Part shown: positions 1 through 8,379 of the stretch, piece after piece
Position numbering within the stretch: the first letter of the stretch is position 1
Layout: every line of letters begins with the position of its first letter
Assembly: GCA_013284265.1 (NCBI GenBank)
Contig: JABTBR010000029.1
Location: 1 to 64,000 of the forward strand
Direction of reading: 5' to 3'
Length of the DNA stretch: 64,000 bases
Source: Oxalobacteraceae bacterium
GTDB taxonomy: Bacteria > Pseudomonadota > Gammaproteobacteria > Burkholderiales > Burkholderiaceae_D
Translations under genes and position numbers: made by a program
Notes under the pieces: generated by a model
Told to the model about the DNA's origin: nothing
Database searches by the model: none
The model's input: the letters and a program-made list of their open reading frames with translations, nothing else

Positions 1-119
1 GCGCAACTGGACGCCAGTTCGCATCGTGCATTTAAACCCGGCAAAATCGGCTAACAAAGACAGCCACCGCCGGGCAGCATAACCGTCGTTAAGTGCGACA
101 ACTAGCTTGACACTGACCG

Positions 120-195
120 TTGCCAGACCTGACCCCGGCCCTCCCGCCGGGCCCCTTGAGATGAGGTTGTGTCCACTTGCCAGACCTGACCCCGG
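120..195. repeat. Two direct copies of a 19-bp motif
   Basis: The 19-bp motif TTGCCAGACCTGACCCCGG occurs at 120-138 and again at 177-195, each followed by a GC-rich tail. The second copy is the inner end of the 33-bp inverted repeat described separately. I see no gene in bases 1-235; a short reading frame at 107-334 only translates the repeats. The motif looks like a dispersed intergenic repeat. Confidence 0.6.
160..192 (+). repeat. Left arm of 33-bp inverted repeat flanking an orphan gene
   Basis: Bases 160-192 match the reverse complement of 912-944 at 32 of 33 positions, with one T/C difference. The two arms bracket the AT-rich gene at 236-811. This arm contains the shared core ACTTGCCAGACCTGACCC. 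It could be a dispersed intergenic repeat in two orientations or a relic of a cassette boundary; no transposase is present. Confidence 0.65.
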
Positions 196-235
196 GCCCC
201 CACCGCCCGTCAATCCCGGTTCGTCTTGCAACTTC

Positions 236-811
236 CTACAATGGAATTTCTATCAGTTGACCCCGCTGCTTGTCTTCCAAATGATTCGGCATGAGGACGG
301 AGAAATCATCCGATCCATCGTGGAGCCCATGTGACGCGATGAAACGCAAATTTTCTTCAAAAATAAAACACAAGCCTAATTCGCTCGGCAACTCGCTCTC
401 AAGGGAACTCATTAATTTTTTCTTCAGAATGGAAAATCCAATTAATTTATGATTTAACACCCCCCCAAAAAATTGGCTAGAATAATCTCCGTCGTCAGCA
501 CTCACAGAAAATAGCTCAGCATCAGTATCCAAGGGTGATTTTACACAAGCACGCCCCCCAGGCTCTCGCTCCCTCCAAACAATTACACTATTGAGACCTG
601 GGTCACTAGCGACCCCTAATGAACTTTCATCATCAAAAATAACTTCCAAAGGCCCTGCCGTTAACGAAAAGGCAAACTCTTTGGCGATTCCACACTCAAT
701 AGCAATATCTTCTTTCGGCCACCAACTGTAACGTATTAATTTAACAACTCGCTTACCGATGCAACTCTTAATTTCTTCGTTGCATTGCAAAGCCGTTTTT
801 TTCGCTTCCAT
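236..811 (-). CDS. Orphan hypothetical protein, AT-rich, possibly acquired
   Basis: This is an open frame of 191 residues with an ATG start and no family I recognise. It is acidic and soluble, without a signal peptide or membrane segment. An early stretch, KLIRYSWWPKEDIAIE, is followed by several predicted beta-strand-like segments. Base composition is clearly more AT-rich than every neighbour, and codon use differs from the rest of the window, which suggests transfer. No partner gene lies beside it: scoB follows on one side and the window edge lies on the other. Small acidic orphan proteins of this kind are often immunity proteins of polymorphic toxins, but nothing in the sequence proves that. 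A 33-bp inverted repeat brackets the gene. I am fairly sure it is a real gene and unsure of any function. Confidence 0.55.
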   Translation of the reverse strand: MEAKKTALQCNEEIKSCIGKRVVKLIRYSWWPKEDIAIECGIAKEFAFSLTAGPLEVIFDDESSLGVASDPGLNSVIVWREREPGGRACVKSPLDTDAELFSVSADDGDYSSQFFGGVLNHKLIGFSILKKKLMSSLESELPSELGLCFIFEENLRFIASHGLHDGSDDFSVLMPNHLEDKQRGQLIEIPL

Positions 812-911
812 TAGTGCCTCCCATTCTTTTTTGCAGACTGAATTAACAAGTCGATCATTCTCAAATTATTTTTCGAAGGCGTTGTGTTCAAATTCACGGC
901 CAGCAGGTCAA

Positions 912-944
912 GGGTCAGGTCTGGCAAGTGGACACGACCTCATC
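912..944 (-). repeat. Right arm of 33-bp inverted repeat flanking an orphan gene
   Basis: This is the inverted partner of 160-192, with 32 of 33 bases matching. It lies about 100 bases upstream of the start of the orphan gene and about 40 bases before the terminator that serves scoB. Bases 812-911 between gene and repeat are AT-rich and would hold the gene's promoter. Confidence 0.65.
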
Positions 945-984
945 CGTTACGCCGCCGATCCGCATTTTCCGCGCGCCAAAAAAC

Positions 985-1018
985 AAAAACGGCACGCCTG
1001 GAGACGTGCCGTTTTTTT
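985..1018. terminator. Bidirectional intrinsic terminator downstream of scoB
   Basis: A perfect stem, CGGCACG / CGTGCCG, is flanked by an A-rich run on the left and seven T on the right, so it can stop transcription on either strand. It lies 37 bases past the scoB stop and separates the scoAB operon from the orphan gene. Confidence 0.8.
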
Positions 1019-1054
1019 ACTTCAGCTTACGGTAAATCAGCAGGCGGTCGATAT

Positions 1055-1705
1055 TCAGACCGCCGATACATCCAATTCCGTGCCAGTGGCTTCCTTAACC
1101 TGTTCCACGGTCACGCCGGGCGCCAGTTCGATCAGCTTCAGTCCGGCCGGGGTCACTTCCAGTACGCCCAGGTCGGTGATGATCAGGTCAACCACGCCCA
1201 CGCCGGTCAGCGGCAGATCACATTTTTTCAGCAGCTTGTGCGAGGTGGAACCATCCTTGGCCGTGGCTACATGTTCCATCAGCACGACCACGCGCTTGAC
1301 GCCGGCCACCAGATCCATCGCGCCGCCCATGCCCTTGACCATTTTGCCCGGAATCATCCAGTTGGCCAGGTCGCCCTGCTCGGACACCTGCATCGCGCCC
1401 AGAATGGCCAGGTTGATCTTGCCGCCGCGGATCATGCCGAAGGAATCGGCCGAGCTGAAGTAGGCCGAGCCCGGCAGCGCCGTCACGGTCTGCTTGCCGG
1501 CGTTGATCAGGTCGGCGTCGACCTCGCCTTCGGTCGGGAAGGGGCCGATGCCAAGCAAGCCGTTTTCCGATTGCAGGAAGACTTCGATGTCCTTGGGCAC
1601 ATAATTGGCCACCAGGGTAGGCAGGCCGATGCCCAGGTTCACATAAAAGCCATCTTGCAGTTCTTTTGCCGCGCGTGCGGCCATTTCATCACGAGTCCAT
1701 GCCAT
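1055..1705 (-). CDS. scoB: 3-oxoacid CoA-transferase subunit B
   Basis: This is subunit B of succinyl-CoA:3-ketoacid CoA-transferase, which moves CoA between succinyl-CoA and acetoacetate in ketone-body or short-chain acid use. It has 216 residues, the usual subunit B length. The SENG motif at residues 46-49 carries the catalytic Glu47 that forms the CoA thioester; the glycine-rich stretch GIGLPT is at 25-30. I chose ATG at 1705, not the longer frame to 2335, because GGAGA lies a few bases upstream and because the longer frame would run over scoA. It follows scoA after a 20-base gap, so the two are one operon and form an alpha-beta enzyme. A terminator lies just downstream. Confidence 0.95.
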   Translation of the reverse strand: MAWTRDEMAARAAKELQDGFYVNLGIGLPTLVANYVPKDIEVFLQSENGLLGIGPFPTEGEVDADLINAGKQTVTALPGSAYFSSADSFGMIRGGKINLAILGAMQVSEQGDLANWMIPGKMVKGMGGAMDLVAGVKRVVVLMEHVATAKDGSTSHKLLKKCDLPLTGVGVVDLIITDLGVLEVTPAGLKLIELAPGVTVEQVKEATGTELDVSAV

Positions 1706-1725
1706 AGTATTCTCCGTCTGTCTTG

Positions 1726-2421
1726 TTATGCGCGCACGGTGCGCTGTTCGATGCGTTTTTCCGGCGTCGCGTTGACGACGATGCGGTGCACGAAGATGCT
1801 GGGCAGATGGACCTGGTCTGGATCGATCTCGCCGATCTCGACCAGATGCTCGACTTCGACGATGGTGATCTTGCCGGCCATCGCGGCGTTGGGATTGAAG
1901 TTGCGCGCGGTCTTGCGGAACACCAGGTTGCCGGCCTTGTCGGCCTTCCAGGCCTTGACCAGGGCCACGTCGGCCACCAGGCTGCGTTCCATCACGTATT
2001 GCTCGCCGTCGAATTCGCGGATTTCCTTGCCCTCGGCGACGATGGTGCCCACGCCGGTCTTGGTGAAGAAGGCGGGAATGCCGGCGCCACCGGCGCGCAG
2101 TTTCTCGGCCAGCGTGCCTTGCGGGGTGAATTCGAGTTCCAGTTCGCCGGCCAGGTACTGGCGCGCGAACTCTTTGTTTTCGCCCACGTAGGAGGCGATC
2201 ATTTTCTTGATCTGCCGGGTCTCGAGCAACTGGCCCAGGCCGAAGCCGTCCACGCCGGCGTTGTTGGAAATGGCGGTCAGTCCCTTGACGCCGGAATCGC
2301 GCAAGGCGCCGATCAGGGCTTCCGGGATGCCGCACAGGCCGAAGCCGCCGACGGCGATGGTCTGGCCATCGTGGACTACGCCAGCCAGTGCCGAGGCTGC
2401 ATCAGGATAAACTTTATTCAT
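1726..2421 (-). CDS. scoA: 3-oxoacid CoA-transferase subunit A
   Basis: Subunit A of the same CoA-transferase, 231 residues, with the family features VGGFGLCGIP near residues 24-33 and SNNAGVDGFGLG near 52-63. These bind CoA and the substrate acid; the catalytic glutamate is on subunit B. The start ATG at 2421 is preceded by AGGGA at a good distance. It is the first gene of the scoA-scoB pair. The promoter should lie in 2422-2568, shared in a divergent arrangement with the PAS-LuxR gene, which makes that regulator a candidate controller of the operon (inference from position only). Confidence 0.95.
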   Translation of the reverse strand: MNKVYPDAASALAGVVHDGQTIAVGGFGLCGIPEALIGALRDSGVKGLTAISNNAGVDGFGLGQLLETRQIKKMIASYVGENKEFARQYLAGELELEFTPQGTLAEKLRAGGAGIPAFFTKTGVGTIVAEGKEIREFDGEQYVMERSLVADVALVKAWKADKAGNLVFRKTARNFNPNAAMAGKITIVEVEHLVEIGEIDPDQVHLPSIFVHRIVVNATPEKRIEQRTVRA

Positions 2422-2568
2422 ACGCGTCCCTTATCTTTTGTTAAGCTGTGTCGCTGCTTGGTGTTCGATACAGCATCTCAGCATAAAATAGGCTAATCAA
2501 AAGCACAATACCGTAGAAATACCGGCGCAATTGCCTTCATTACCCTATCAGAGTCGACCACGCACCAG

Positions 2569-3129
2569 ATGAACGCACCGCAAAGCATCGATTACGAATC
2601 CATCTTTCAGCACGCGCCCGTGGGCATGTGCATCTCCGAAAACCGCGTGATCCTCGACAGCAACGAGGCGCTGGCCAGCATGTTCGGCTATACCCGGGCC
2701 CAGCTCGAGGGGCAGTCCTTCCTGATGCTCTACCCTACCCAGGACGAGTTCCAGCGCACCGGCGACCGCATCATTCCGATCATGAACGCCAAGGGGCGCT
2801 ATTCGGATGAAAGGATCATGCGCCGCGCCAACCAGGAACTGTTCTGGTGCCATGTGACGGGGCATTCGATGATACCGAAGCAGCCGCTGGGCGCCGGGAT
2901 CTGGACGTTTGAGGATGTCAGCGAGAAGCGGCCGGTGACGGCCGAGCTGACCCCGCGCGAACGGGAAATCGCGGCGCTGCTGGTCGAAGGCAAGACCAGC
3001 AAGCTGATCGCGCGCCAGATCGACCTCAGTCCGCGCACGGTGGAGATGCACCGGGCTAAGTTGATGCGCAAGTTTTCGGCGGCGACGTCGTCGGAGCTGG
3101 TGCATAAGCTGGTGGGTTTGCAGCTGTGA
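2569..3129 (+). CDS. PAS-LuxR transcriptional regulator
   Basis: A 186-residue protein with an N-terminal PAS domain (about residues 8-122, with the typical NEALASMFGY and an ending WTFEDVSE) and a C-terminal LuxR-type helix-turn-helix (about 126-182, LTPREREIAALLVEGKTSK and LSPRTVEMHRA). It has no receiver domain, so it senses through PAS, probably a small ligand or redox cofactor; no ligand residues can be assigned. It is divergent from scoA across about 150 bases and may regulate that operon. It is convergent with the SDR gene, with a palindromic repeat between them. Confidence 0.88.
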   Translation: MNAPQSIDYESIFQHAPVGMCISENRVILDSNEALASMFGYTRAQLEGQSFLMLYPTQDEFQRTGDRIIPIMNAKGRYSDERIMRRANQELFWCHVTGHSMIPKQPLGAGIWTFEDVSEKRPVTAELTPREREIAALLVEGKTSKLIARQIDLSPRTVEMHRAKLMRKFSAATSSELVHKLVGLQL

Positions 3130-3163
3130 GGATGCTGAACTGGCGGGCCGGCGGCACGGCTTC

Positions 3164-3242
3164 AAACCCAAGGCATAACCCTGGGGTCTGACCCGGCGGG
3201 GCTCGGCGCCCCCGTCGCCCCCGGCTCTTTGCCGTGGGTTTT
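3164..3242. repeat. Palindromic element copy 1, between convergent genes
   Basis: The element starts with AAACCCAAGGC and ends with GCCGTGGGTTT, and its core has GGGGTCTGACCCGGCGGGG. It is a shorter, slightly diverged member of the family seen at 8219, 13397, 40646, 46438, 49619 and 56497. It fills most of the gap between the stops of the PAS-LuxR and SDR genes, where it may also act as a bidirectional terminator. Confidence 0.8.
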
Positions 3243-3275
3243 AATACGGACGCCGGCACCTTTACACCGGCGCCT

Positions 3276-4052
3276 TTACATCGCCAGCATGCCGTCGTCG
3301 GCCGAGATGATGGCGCCGTTGATGAAGTGGGAATCCTCGCCGGCCAGCAGCAATAACAGGCCGTCGAGATCCTCGGGCTTGCCCGGACGCTTGCGCGGCA
3401 GCATTTCGATCAGCTTCTGGCCCTGCTCGCTGGCAAAATAATCCTCGTTGATCTCGGTCGAGATATAGCCCGGGCAGATGGCATTGGTGTTGATGCCGTA
3501 CTTGCCCCACTCCACCGCCATGGCCTTGGTCATCTGCACCACGCTGGCCTTGCTCATGCAATACACGCCGATCTGCGGCAGCACGCGCAAGCCGGCGACC
3601 GAGGCGATGTTGATGATGCGATGTTGTTTTTTGGGATCGCCCTTGGCGCGCGCGATCATGCGTTTGGCGGTCTGCTGAGCAACAAAAAATGCGCCACGCA
3701 CATTCGTATCCATGATGAAGGTGTAGTCCTCCGGCGTCACATCGACCAGACGCTGGGTGGTCGAGACGCCGGAATTGTTGACCAGGATATCGATCGGTCC
3801 GGCCTCGGTTTCGGCATGGGCGATGGCCGATTTGATGCTGGCGAAGTCGGTCACGTTCAGACTGACAACATGGGCGGCGCCGCCGTCGGCCTCGATCTCG
3901 GCCCGTAATTCCTTCAGGCGCTCGGTGCGGCGCGAGGCCAGCACCACTTGCGCTCCAGCCTGGGCCAGCACTTTGGCGAAGCGGGCTCCGAGACCGCTGG
4001 AAGCGCCGGTAATGAGCGCGATTTTTCCCTCAAAGTTGACTTCTATGCCCAC
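3276..4052 (-). CDS. SDR family NAD(P)-dependent oxidoreductase
   Basis: A classical short-chain dehydrogenase of 258 residues with a Rossmann fold. The nucleotide motif TGASSGLG is at residues 15-22, NNSG at 92-95, the catalytic Ser at 151, Tyr164 and Lys168 (YCMSK), and the CPGYISTE loop follows. Arg at 41-42 after the second strand suggests NADP(H) preference. I chose GTG at 4052 because TGAGGAG lies six bases upstream; the longer frame to ATG 4130 adds 26 residues unlike the family. The substrate is not evident. Its neighbours, ETF-QO and ScoAB, point to acyl-CoA or ketoacid metabolism, but the genes are not in one operon with it. Confidence 0.9.
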   Translation of the reverse strand: MGIEVNFEGKIALITGASSGLGARFAKVLAQAGAQVVLASRRTERLKELRAEIEADGGAAHVVSLNVTDFASIKSAIAHAETEAGPIDILVNNSGVSTTQRLVDVTPEDYTFIMDTNVRGAFFVAQQTAKRMIARAKGDPKKQHRIINIASVAGLRVLPQIGVYCMSKASVVQMTKAMAVEWGKYGINTNAICPGYISTEINEDYFASEQGQKLIEMLPRKRPGKPEDLDGLLLLLAGEDSHFINGAIISADDGMLAM

Positions 4053-4290
4053 AGACGACTCCTCAATACAGGTGACCAGCGATTGTTTAGTTGTGAAATA
4101 CCGACGATCATACCGTCGATGTCTAATCATTACACAAATCCCCCAGTATTAGATTGCAGCATCTAATAATGTCCCTCAAAATGGCGCCGACATTGCATTC
4201 CACCGAAAAAAGAAGCACACTCGTGCTTAAATTTTCTCTCTGCACCGATTTCGCTACACACTACACCCTCTCACTACATCCAAATACACT

Positions 4291-5967
4291 ATGACACAGC
4301 CTAATAATCTAGTTGAACAGTACGGCCCGCGCGATGCGATGGAGTATGACGTCGTCATCGTCGGTGGCGGCCCTGCGGGCTTGTCGGCGGCGATCAAGAT
4401 CAAACAGATGGCGGCCGACAAGGGGCAGGAAGTGTCCGTGGTCGTGCTGGAAAAAGGCGGCGAACTGGGCGCCCATATCTTGTCGGGCGCGGTCATGGAC
4501 CCGAAGGCGCTGACCGAACTGATTCCTAACTGGAAAGAACTGGGCGCGCCGCTAAATACCCCGGTCACCGAAGACCGCGTGCTGTTCCTGACCGAGAAAA
4601 AAGCCTTCAAGACGCCGAACGCCTTCCTGCCGGCCTGCTTCGAGAACCACGGCAACTACGTCATCTCGCTGGGCAATGTGGTGCGCTGGCTGGGTCAGCA
4701 GGCTGAAGCGCTGGGTGTGGAAATCTTCCCCGGCTTCCCTGCCGCCGAAATCCTGTACAACGACAACGGTTCCGTCAAGGGCGTGGCCACCGGCAATATG
4801 GGCGTCAAACGCGACGGCGAAGCCGGCGGCGACTTCCAGCTGGGCATGGAATTGCACGGCAAGTACACCCTGTTCGCCGAAGGCGCGCGCGGCCACCTGG
4901 GCAAACAGCTGATGGCCAAGTTCGACCTGAACAAGGGCAAGGACCCGCAATCGTATGGCATCGGCATCAAGGAACTGTGGGAAATCGATCCGGCCGAGCA
5001 TCAGCCTGGCCTGGTGGTGCACACCACCGGCTGGCCGCTCGATGCCAAGACCTACGGCGGCTCCTTCCTGTACCACCTGGAAAACAACCAGGTCGTGGTC
5101 GGCTACGTGGTCGGCCTGAACTATGAAAACCCGTATCTGTCGCCTTATGAAGAATTCCAGCGCTACAAGACCCACCCGGCCATCAGCACCTTCTTCGAAG
5201 GCGCCAAGCGCATCTCATATGGCGCGCGCGCCATTACCGCGGGCGGCCTGCAATCGCTGCCCAAGCTGGTCTTCCCGGGCGGCGCGCTGATCGGTTGCGA
5301 CGCCGGCTTCCTCAACATGAGCCGCATCAAGGGCAGCCATGCCGCGATCAAGACCGGCATGCTGGCCGCCGAAGCGGCCTTCGAAGCGCTGGGCCAGCAA
5401 CGCCAGCACGACGAACTGGCGGCCTTCCCCGCCGCCTTCGAGCAATCCTGGTTGCACGAGGAATTGCACGTGGCGCGCAACGTCAAGCCTTGGCTGAGCA
5501 AGGGCTTATACCTGGGCAGCGTGATGACGGCGATCGACCAGTTGATCCTGCGCGGCAAGGCGCCTTGGACCCTGCGCCACAGCCATGCCGACCACGAGTG
5601 CCTGAAGCCGGCCTCGCAGTTCCAGCCCATCGTCTATCCCAAGCCGGACGGCAAGCTGACCTTCGACAAGATGTCGTCGGTGTTTATTTCCAACACCAAC
5701 CATGCCGAAGACCAGCCTATCCACCTGACCTTGAAGAATGCCAGCGTGCCGGTCGACGTCAACCTGGCCAAGTTCGCCGGTCCGGAAGCGCGCTACTGCC
5801 CGGCCGGGGTGTATGAGTTCATCAAGACCGATGAGGGCCAGGACCGCCTGCAGATCAATTCCCAGAACTGCGTGCACTGCAAGACCTGCGATATCAAGGA
5901 CCCGACCCAGAACATCGTCTGGGTCACGCCGGAAGGCGGCGGCGGCCCGAACTATCCGAATATGTAA
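4291..5967 (+). CDS. Electron transfer flavoprotein-ubiquinone oxidoreductase
   Basis: ETF-QO takes electrons from reduced ETF, made by acyl-CoA and related dehydrogenases, and passes them to ubiquinone at the membrane. The 558 residues match the family length. The FAD-binding VVIVGGGPAGLSAA is at 20-33, the GD-type second FAD motif (LIGCDAGFLN) is in the middle, and the C-terminal 4Fe-4S ligands are Cys503, Cys527, Cys530 and Cys533 (CPAG and CVHCKTC). All four cysteines are present, so the enzyme should be active. It appears to be a single-gene unit; etfA and etfB are not in this window. The start ATG 4291 has only a weak ribosome binding site. Confidence 0.95.
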   Translation: MTQPNNLVEQYGPRDAMEYDVVIVGGGPAGLSAAIKIKQMAADKGQEVSVVVLEKGGELGAHILSGAVMDPKALTELIPNWKELGAPLNTPVTEDRVLFLTEKKAFKTPNAFLPACFENHGNYVISLGNVVRWLGQQAEALGVEIFPGFPAAEILYNDNGSVKGVATGNMGVKRDGEAGGDFQLGMELHGKYTLFAEGARGHLGKQLMAKFDLNKGKDPQSYGIGIKELWEIDPAEHQPGLVVHTTGWPLDAKTYGGSFLYHLENNQVVVGYVVGLNYENPYLSPYEEFQRYKTHPAISTFFEGAKRISYGARAITAGGLQSLPKLVFPGGALIGCDAGFLNMSRIKGSHAAIKTGMLAAEAAFEALGQQRQHDELAAFPAAFEQSWLHEELHVARNVKPWLSKGLYLGSVMTAIDQLILRGKAPWTLRHSHADHECLKPASQFQPIVYPKPDGKLTFDKMSSVFISNTNHAEDQPIHLTLKNASVPVDVNLAKFAGPEARYCPAGVYEFIKTDEGQDRLQINSQNCVHCKTCDIKDPTQNIVWVTPEGGGGPNYPNM

Positions 5968-6290
5968 GCCATTAACAGTGGCGGATCAGCAACAGATCCG
6001 CCACGGCGCAGCAATACGCGACGGAAACACAACAGAACGGCGCTGGGGAGAGCATCTTCCCGGCGCCGTTTTTTACGTTTCGGCACGGAATTCTTTCGCC
6101 AAGAGAAGAAAATCGGACGATAATTCGAAGGGTGGAAAGGGCCGGTTCAGGGGCGTGGCAGCAGCGGAAACAAATTTATTTTAAAAAATTTCCACAAAGC
6201 ATTTAATGTCGATGCGAAAGCGGTCGTCTTGTACTTGGGAGAGCATCAAATCGTTGCTCCGAATTGAATCCAACTACCAGGAGTTATTTC
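5968..6290 (+). other. Intergenic region, ETF-QO to flagellin, with two hairpins
   Basis: There is no gene here. A perfect 10-bp stem (GTGGCGGATC / GATCCGCCAC, 5978-6004) lacks a T-run. A second hairpin, closed by CGGCGC / GCGCCG around 6038-6068 and followed by TTTTTT, looks like the ETF-QO terminator. Past 6100 the sequence becomes AT-rich and should hold the flagellin promoter. I could not find a well-spaced sigma-28 site there. AGGAG just before 6291 sets the flagellin start. Confidence 0.6.
6038..6074 (+). terminator. Intrinsic terminator after ETF-QO
   Basis: The arms CGGCGC and GCGCCG, extended by GGGGA / TTCCC pairs, are followed at once by a T-run. It separates ETF-QO from the flagellar locus. 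Confidence 0.65.
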
Positions 6291-7154
6291 ATGCTGAGCC
6301 TTCACACCAATAGTTCCGCTCTGTCGGCACAAAACTCGATCGGCAAATCCCAGATGAGCCTGACGACGTCGCAGACTCGCCTGAGCACCGGCTTCCGCGT
6401 CAACTCGGCAATGGATGATGCTGCTGGCCTGCAAATTGCAACCCGCCTGAAAGCGCAAACGAGCGGCATGGCGATGGCAATGCGTAACACCCAAAACAGT
6501 ATCTCGCTGCTGCAAACGGCCGAAGGTTCGTTTGACGAAGTGACCAATATGCTGATCCGCATGAAAGATCTGGCCACCCAGTCGGCCGACCAATCGTCCG
6601 GCACCAGCGACCAGAACGCGCTGCAGGCTGAATTCGACGCGCTGGGCAAAGAACTGAACAACATCATGAACAAAACCACCTTCGGCGGCCAGGCGCTGCT
6701 CAAGGGCGGTACCATCGCCGCCGCCATGCAGTTCCAGATCGGCGCGAGCTCGACTGAAACCATGGCCGTCGACATGAGCACCGACATGACCACCCTGGAC
6801 ACCGGCCTGACCGCCGTCAGCGCCCAGTACGTCACGCCATCGGCCACCGCCGGCACCGAAATCATCGGCGCAGCCGCCGCCGGTACCGCGATCGCCAACA
6901 TCACCACCGCACTGGACAACGTCGGCACGATCCGTTCCTCGCTGGGTGCATCGGCCAACCGCCTGGACCACATCTACAACAACTTGTCGAACATTTCGAC
7001 CAACACCAAGGCTGCAACCGGCCGCATCATGGACACCGACTTCGCATCGGAATCGTCGAACATGACCGCCAGCCAGATGCTGCTGCAAGCTGGTACCGCG
7101 ATGCTGAAACAAAGCAATAGCACCTCCTCGCTAGTCATGTCCTTGCTGCAGTAA
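6291..7154 (+). CDS. fliC: Flagellin, lateral (LafA) type
   Basis: The filament subunit, 287 residues. The N-terminal D0/D1 half (LHTNSSALSAQNSIGKSQ, then LSTGFRVNSAMDDAAGLQIA) and the C-terminal D1/D0 half (ANRLDHIYNNLSNISTNTKA, ending SLVMSLLQ) are conserved. The variable middle, about residues 140-215, is short and rich in Ala and Thr, with no large D2/D3 domains, as in lateral flagellins. I chose ATG 6291 because AGGAG lies seven bases upstream; the frame begins at 6264. The gene is single and closed by a strong terminator, as expected for a highly expressed late gene. It would be exported by the system encoded downstream and capped by the FliD at 21133. Confidence 0.95.
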   Translation: MLSLHTNSSALSAQNSIGKSQMSLTTSQTRLSTGFRVNSAMDDAAGLQIATRLKAQTSGMAMAMRNTQNSISLLQTAEGSFDEVTNMLIRMKDLATQSADQSSGTSDQNALQAEFDALGKELNNIMNKTTFGGQALLKGGTIAAAMQFQIGASSTETMAVDMSTDMTTLDTGLTAVSAQYVTPSATAGTEIIGAAAAGTAIANITTALDNVGTIRSSLGASANRLDHIYNNLSNISTNTKAATGRIMDTDFASESSNMTASQMLLQAGTAMLKQSNSTSSLVMSLLQ

Positions 7155-7195
7155 TCGTCGTTGCTTCCTGATCCGTCCCCGGTCAGGAATACAAG

Positions 7196-7230
7196 GAGCC
7201 AGCCGGAGACCCCGGTTGGCTTTTTTTTTT
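7196..7230 (+). terminator. Strong terminator after flagellin
   Basis: A 10-bp stem (AGCCAGCCGG / CCGGTTGGCT with one G-T pair) and the AGAC tetraloop region are followed by at least ten T. It ends the flagellin transcript about 40 bases past the stop. Confidence 0.88.
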
Positions 7231-7255
7231 GCACCCGCCGAAGCGAGAAAGCTGC

Positions 7256-8164
7256 ATGGCTTTACATCGAATTGGACCCACTTCCCGTCCGCTGGGCTCG
7301 CCGGACCGGCCGAGCCGGCAGCCGGCGCCGGCGCTTGGCGCCGACGCCAGCGACGTCGACTATCCGCTGGCCCCGCTCGCGCCCTCCCAGGGGCCGCAGG
7401 AGGGTGCGGAGGGCCGTCCCTTGCCGCAAGCGGGCATGGCCGCGCTGGCCGCCGAGGGTGGCGAGAACGGCGATCCGGCCGCGATGCGGCCCAACCAATT
7501 GTTTTTTTCGCGCCAGGTGGTCTGGCAGGCGCCCGACACCAGCATGCTGGCCAGTTCCTGGCTGGTGATGGTGCGCACTTATGCGCAGCAGCGCGCGGCC
7601 CTGGTGGAACAGGCCAGCGGCCAGAACGTGCCGTCCAGCCTGTTCATGGCCGACCATACCCCGGTGTCGATGCGCGAAGGGCGCAACCCGCTGCCTTTGC
7701 TGAGCGAAATGGAACCCTGGCGTTTCGCCGTGTATGCCTGGGGCGCCGAGAAATTGCTGCTGCGGGTGGTGGCGCGCGATGCCGACAGTCCGTCATCACG
7801 GCGGCGGCGCGGACGCATCGCACTGCGGCTGGAACTGATGCTGCCCGGCCTGGGCCGGGTGCTGCTGCAGCTCGAGCCGGCCGGCACCGGCGTGGTGATG
7901 GAGGTGGCCGCGGCGCAGAACGCGGCGATGCAGCATATGCGCGAGATGCTGCCGCAGATGGCCGCCGCCGTCAGCAGCACCGGCCTGAGCATCATGCGCT
8001 GCCGGCTGGTGCGCGAACTGAGCCACAGCGCCGACGATCACGGCTACCCGAGCCGCAGCCAGGCCGCCACGCTGAGCCTGGCGCTGTTCAAGGCGATCGC
8101 CGAGCTGGCGGTGCTGCTGTCGCGGCCCTTGCCGCCGGATGATTTGTTTACCGAATCGGCCTGA
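7256..8164 (+). CDS. FliK C-terminal-like (Flg_hook) domain protein
   Basis: A 302-residue protein. The N-terminal half is rich in Pro, Ala and Gly and probably disordered. The C-terminal part, about residues 180-250, resembles the substrate-switch domain of hook-length control proteins: LELMLPGLGRVLLQLEP, then a VVMEVAAAQ strand and a helix ending SSTGLSIMRCRL. A complete FliK lies elsewhere in the locus (23279-24670), so this would be a second protein with the domain. I chose ATG 7256; the frame begins earlier with a TTG inside the flagellin terminator. It sits between the flagellin and the convergent flhA, with a palindromic repeat after it. It may modulate export switching or be a locus-specific protein of unknown role; similarity is by eye and moderate. 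Confidence 0.55.
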   Translation: MALHRIGPTSRPLGSPDRPSRQPAPALGADASDVDYPLAPLAPSQGPQEGAEGRPLPQAGMAALAAEGGENGDPAAMRPNQLFFSRQVVWQAPDTSMLASSWLVMVRTYAQQRAALVEQASGQNVPSSLFMADHTPVSMREGRNPLPLLSEMEPWRFAVYAWGAEKLLLRVVARDADSPSSRRRRGRIALRLELMLPGLGRVLLQLEPAGTGVVMEVAAAQNAAMQHMREMLPQMAAAVSSTGLSIMRCRLVRELSHSADDHGYPSRSQAATLSLALFKAIAELAVLLSRPLPPDDLFTESA

Positions 8165-8218
8165 GCGCCGCAGTCCTCCTGGTTTACCGGATCAGCTTGA
8201 GCGCCGCCGGCCTCATTT

Positions 8219-8321
8219 AAAACCCACGGCAAAGAGCCGGGGGCCTGCCCCACAGGGGCAGGCGGGGCGTTGCCCCTCCCCAGACCCGTCGGGTCTGACC
8301 CCAGGGGTAGGCCGTGGGTTT
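8219..8321. repeat. Palindromic element copy 2, between convergent genes
   Basis: A long (103-bp) form with termini AAACCCACGGC and GCCGTGGGTTT. Inside are the smaller palindromes CCTGCCCCACAGGGGCAGG and GGTCTGACCC. It nearly fills the gap between the FliK-like gene and flhA, which converge. Copies at 46438 and 49619 are near-identical long forms. Confidence 0.85.
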
Positions 8322-8379
8322 ATGCTGACGCCGGCGGCCCGCTATGGTTCGGGGCGCAAGCCAGCGGCCCGCCAGCGCA

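Noticed and set aside
6116..6123. GACGATAA as the -10 of a sigma-28 promoter for the flagellin
   Set aside because: It matches 7 of 8 bases, but no TAAA lies 14-16 bases upstream and it is 168 bases before the ATG. GTCGATGC at 6208 is a poorer match with wrong spacing.
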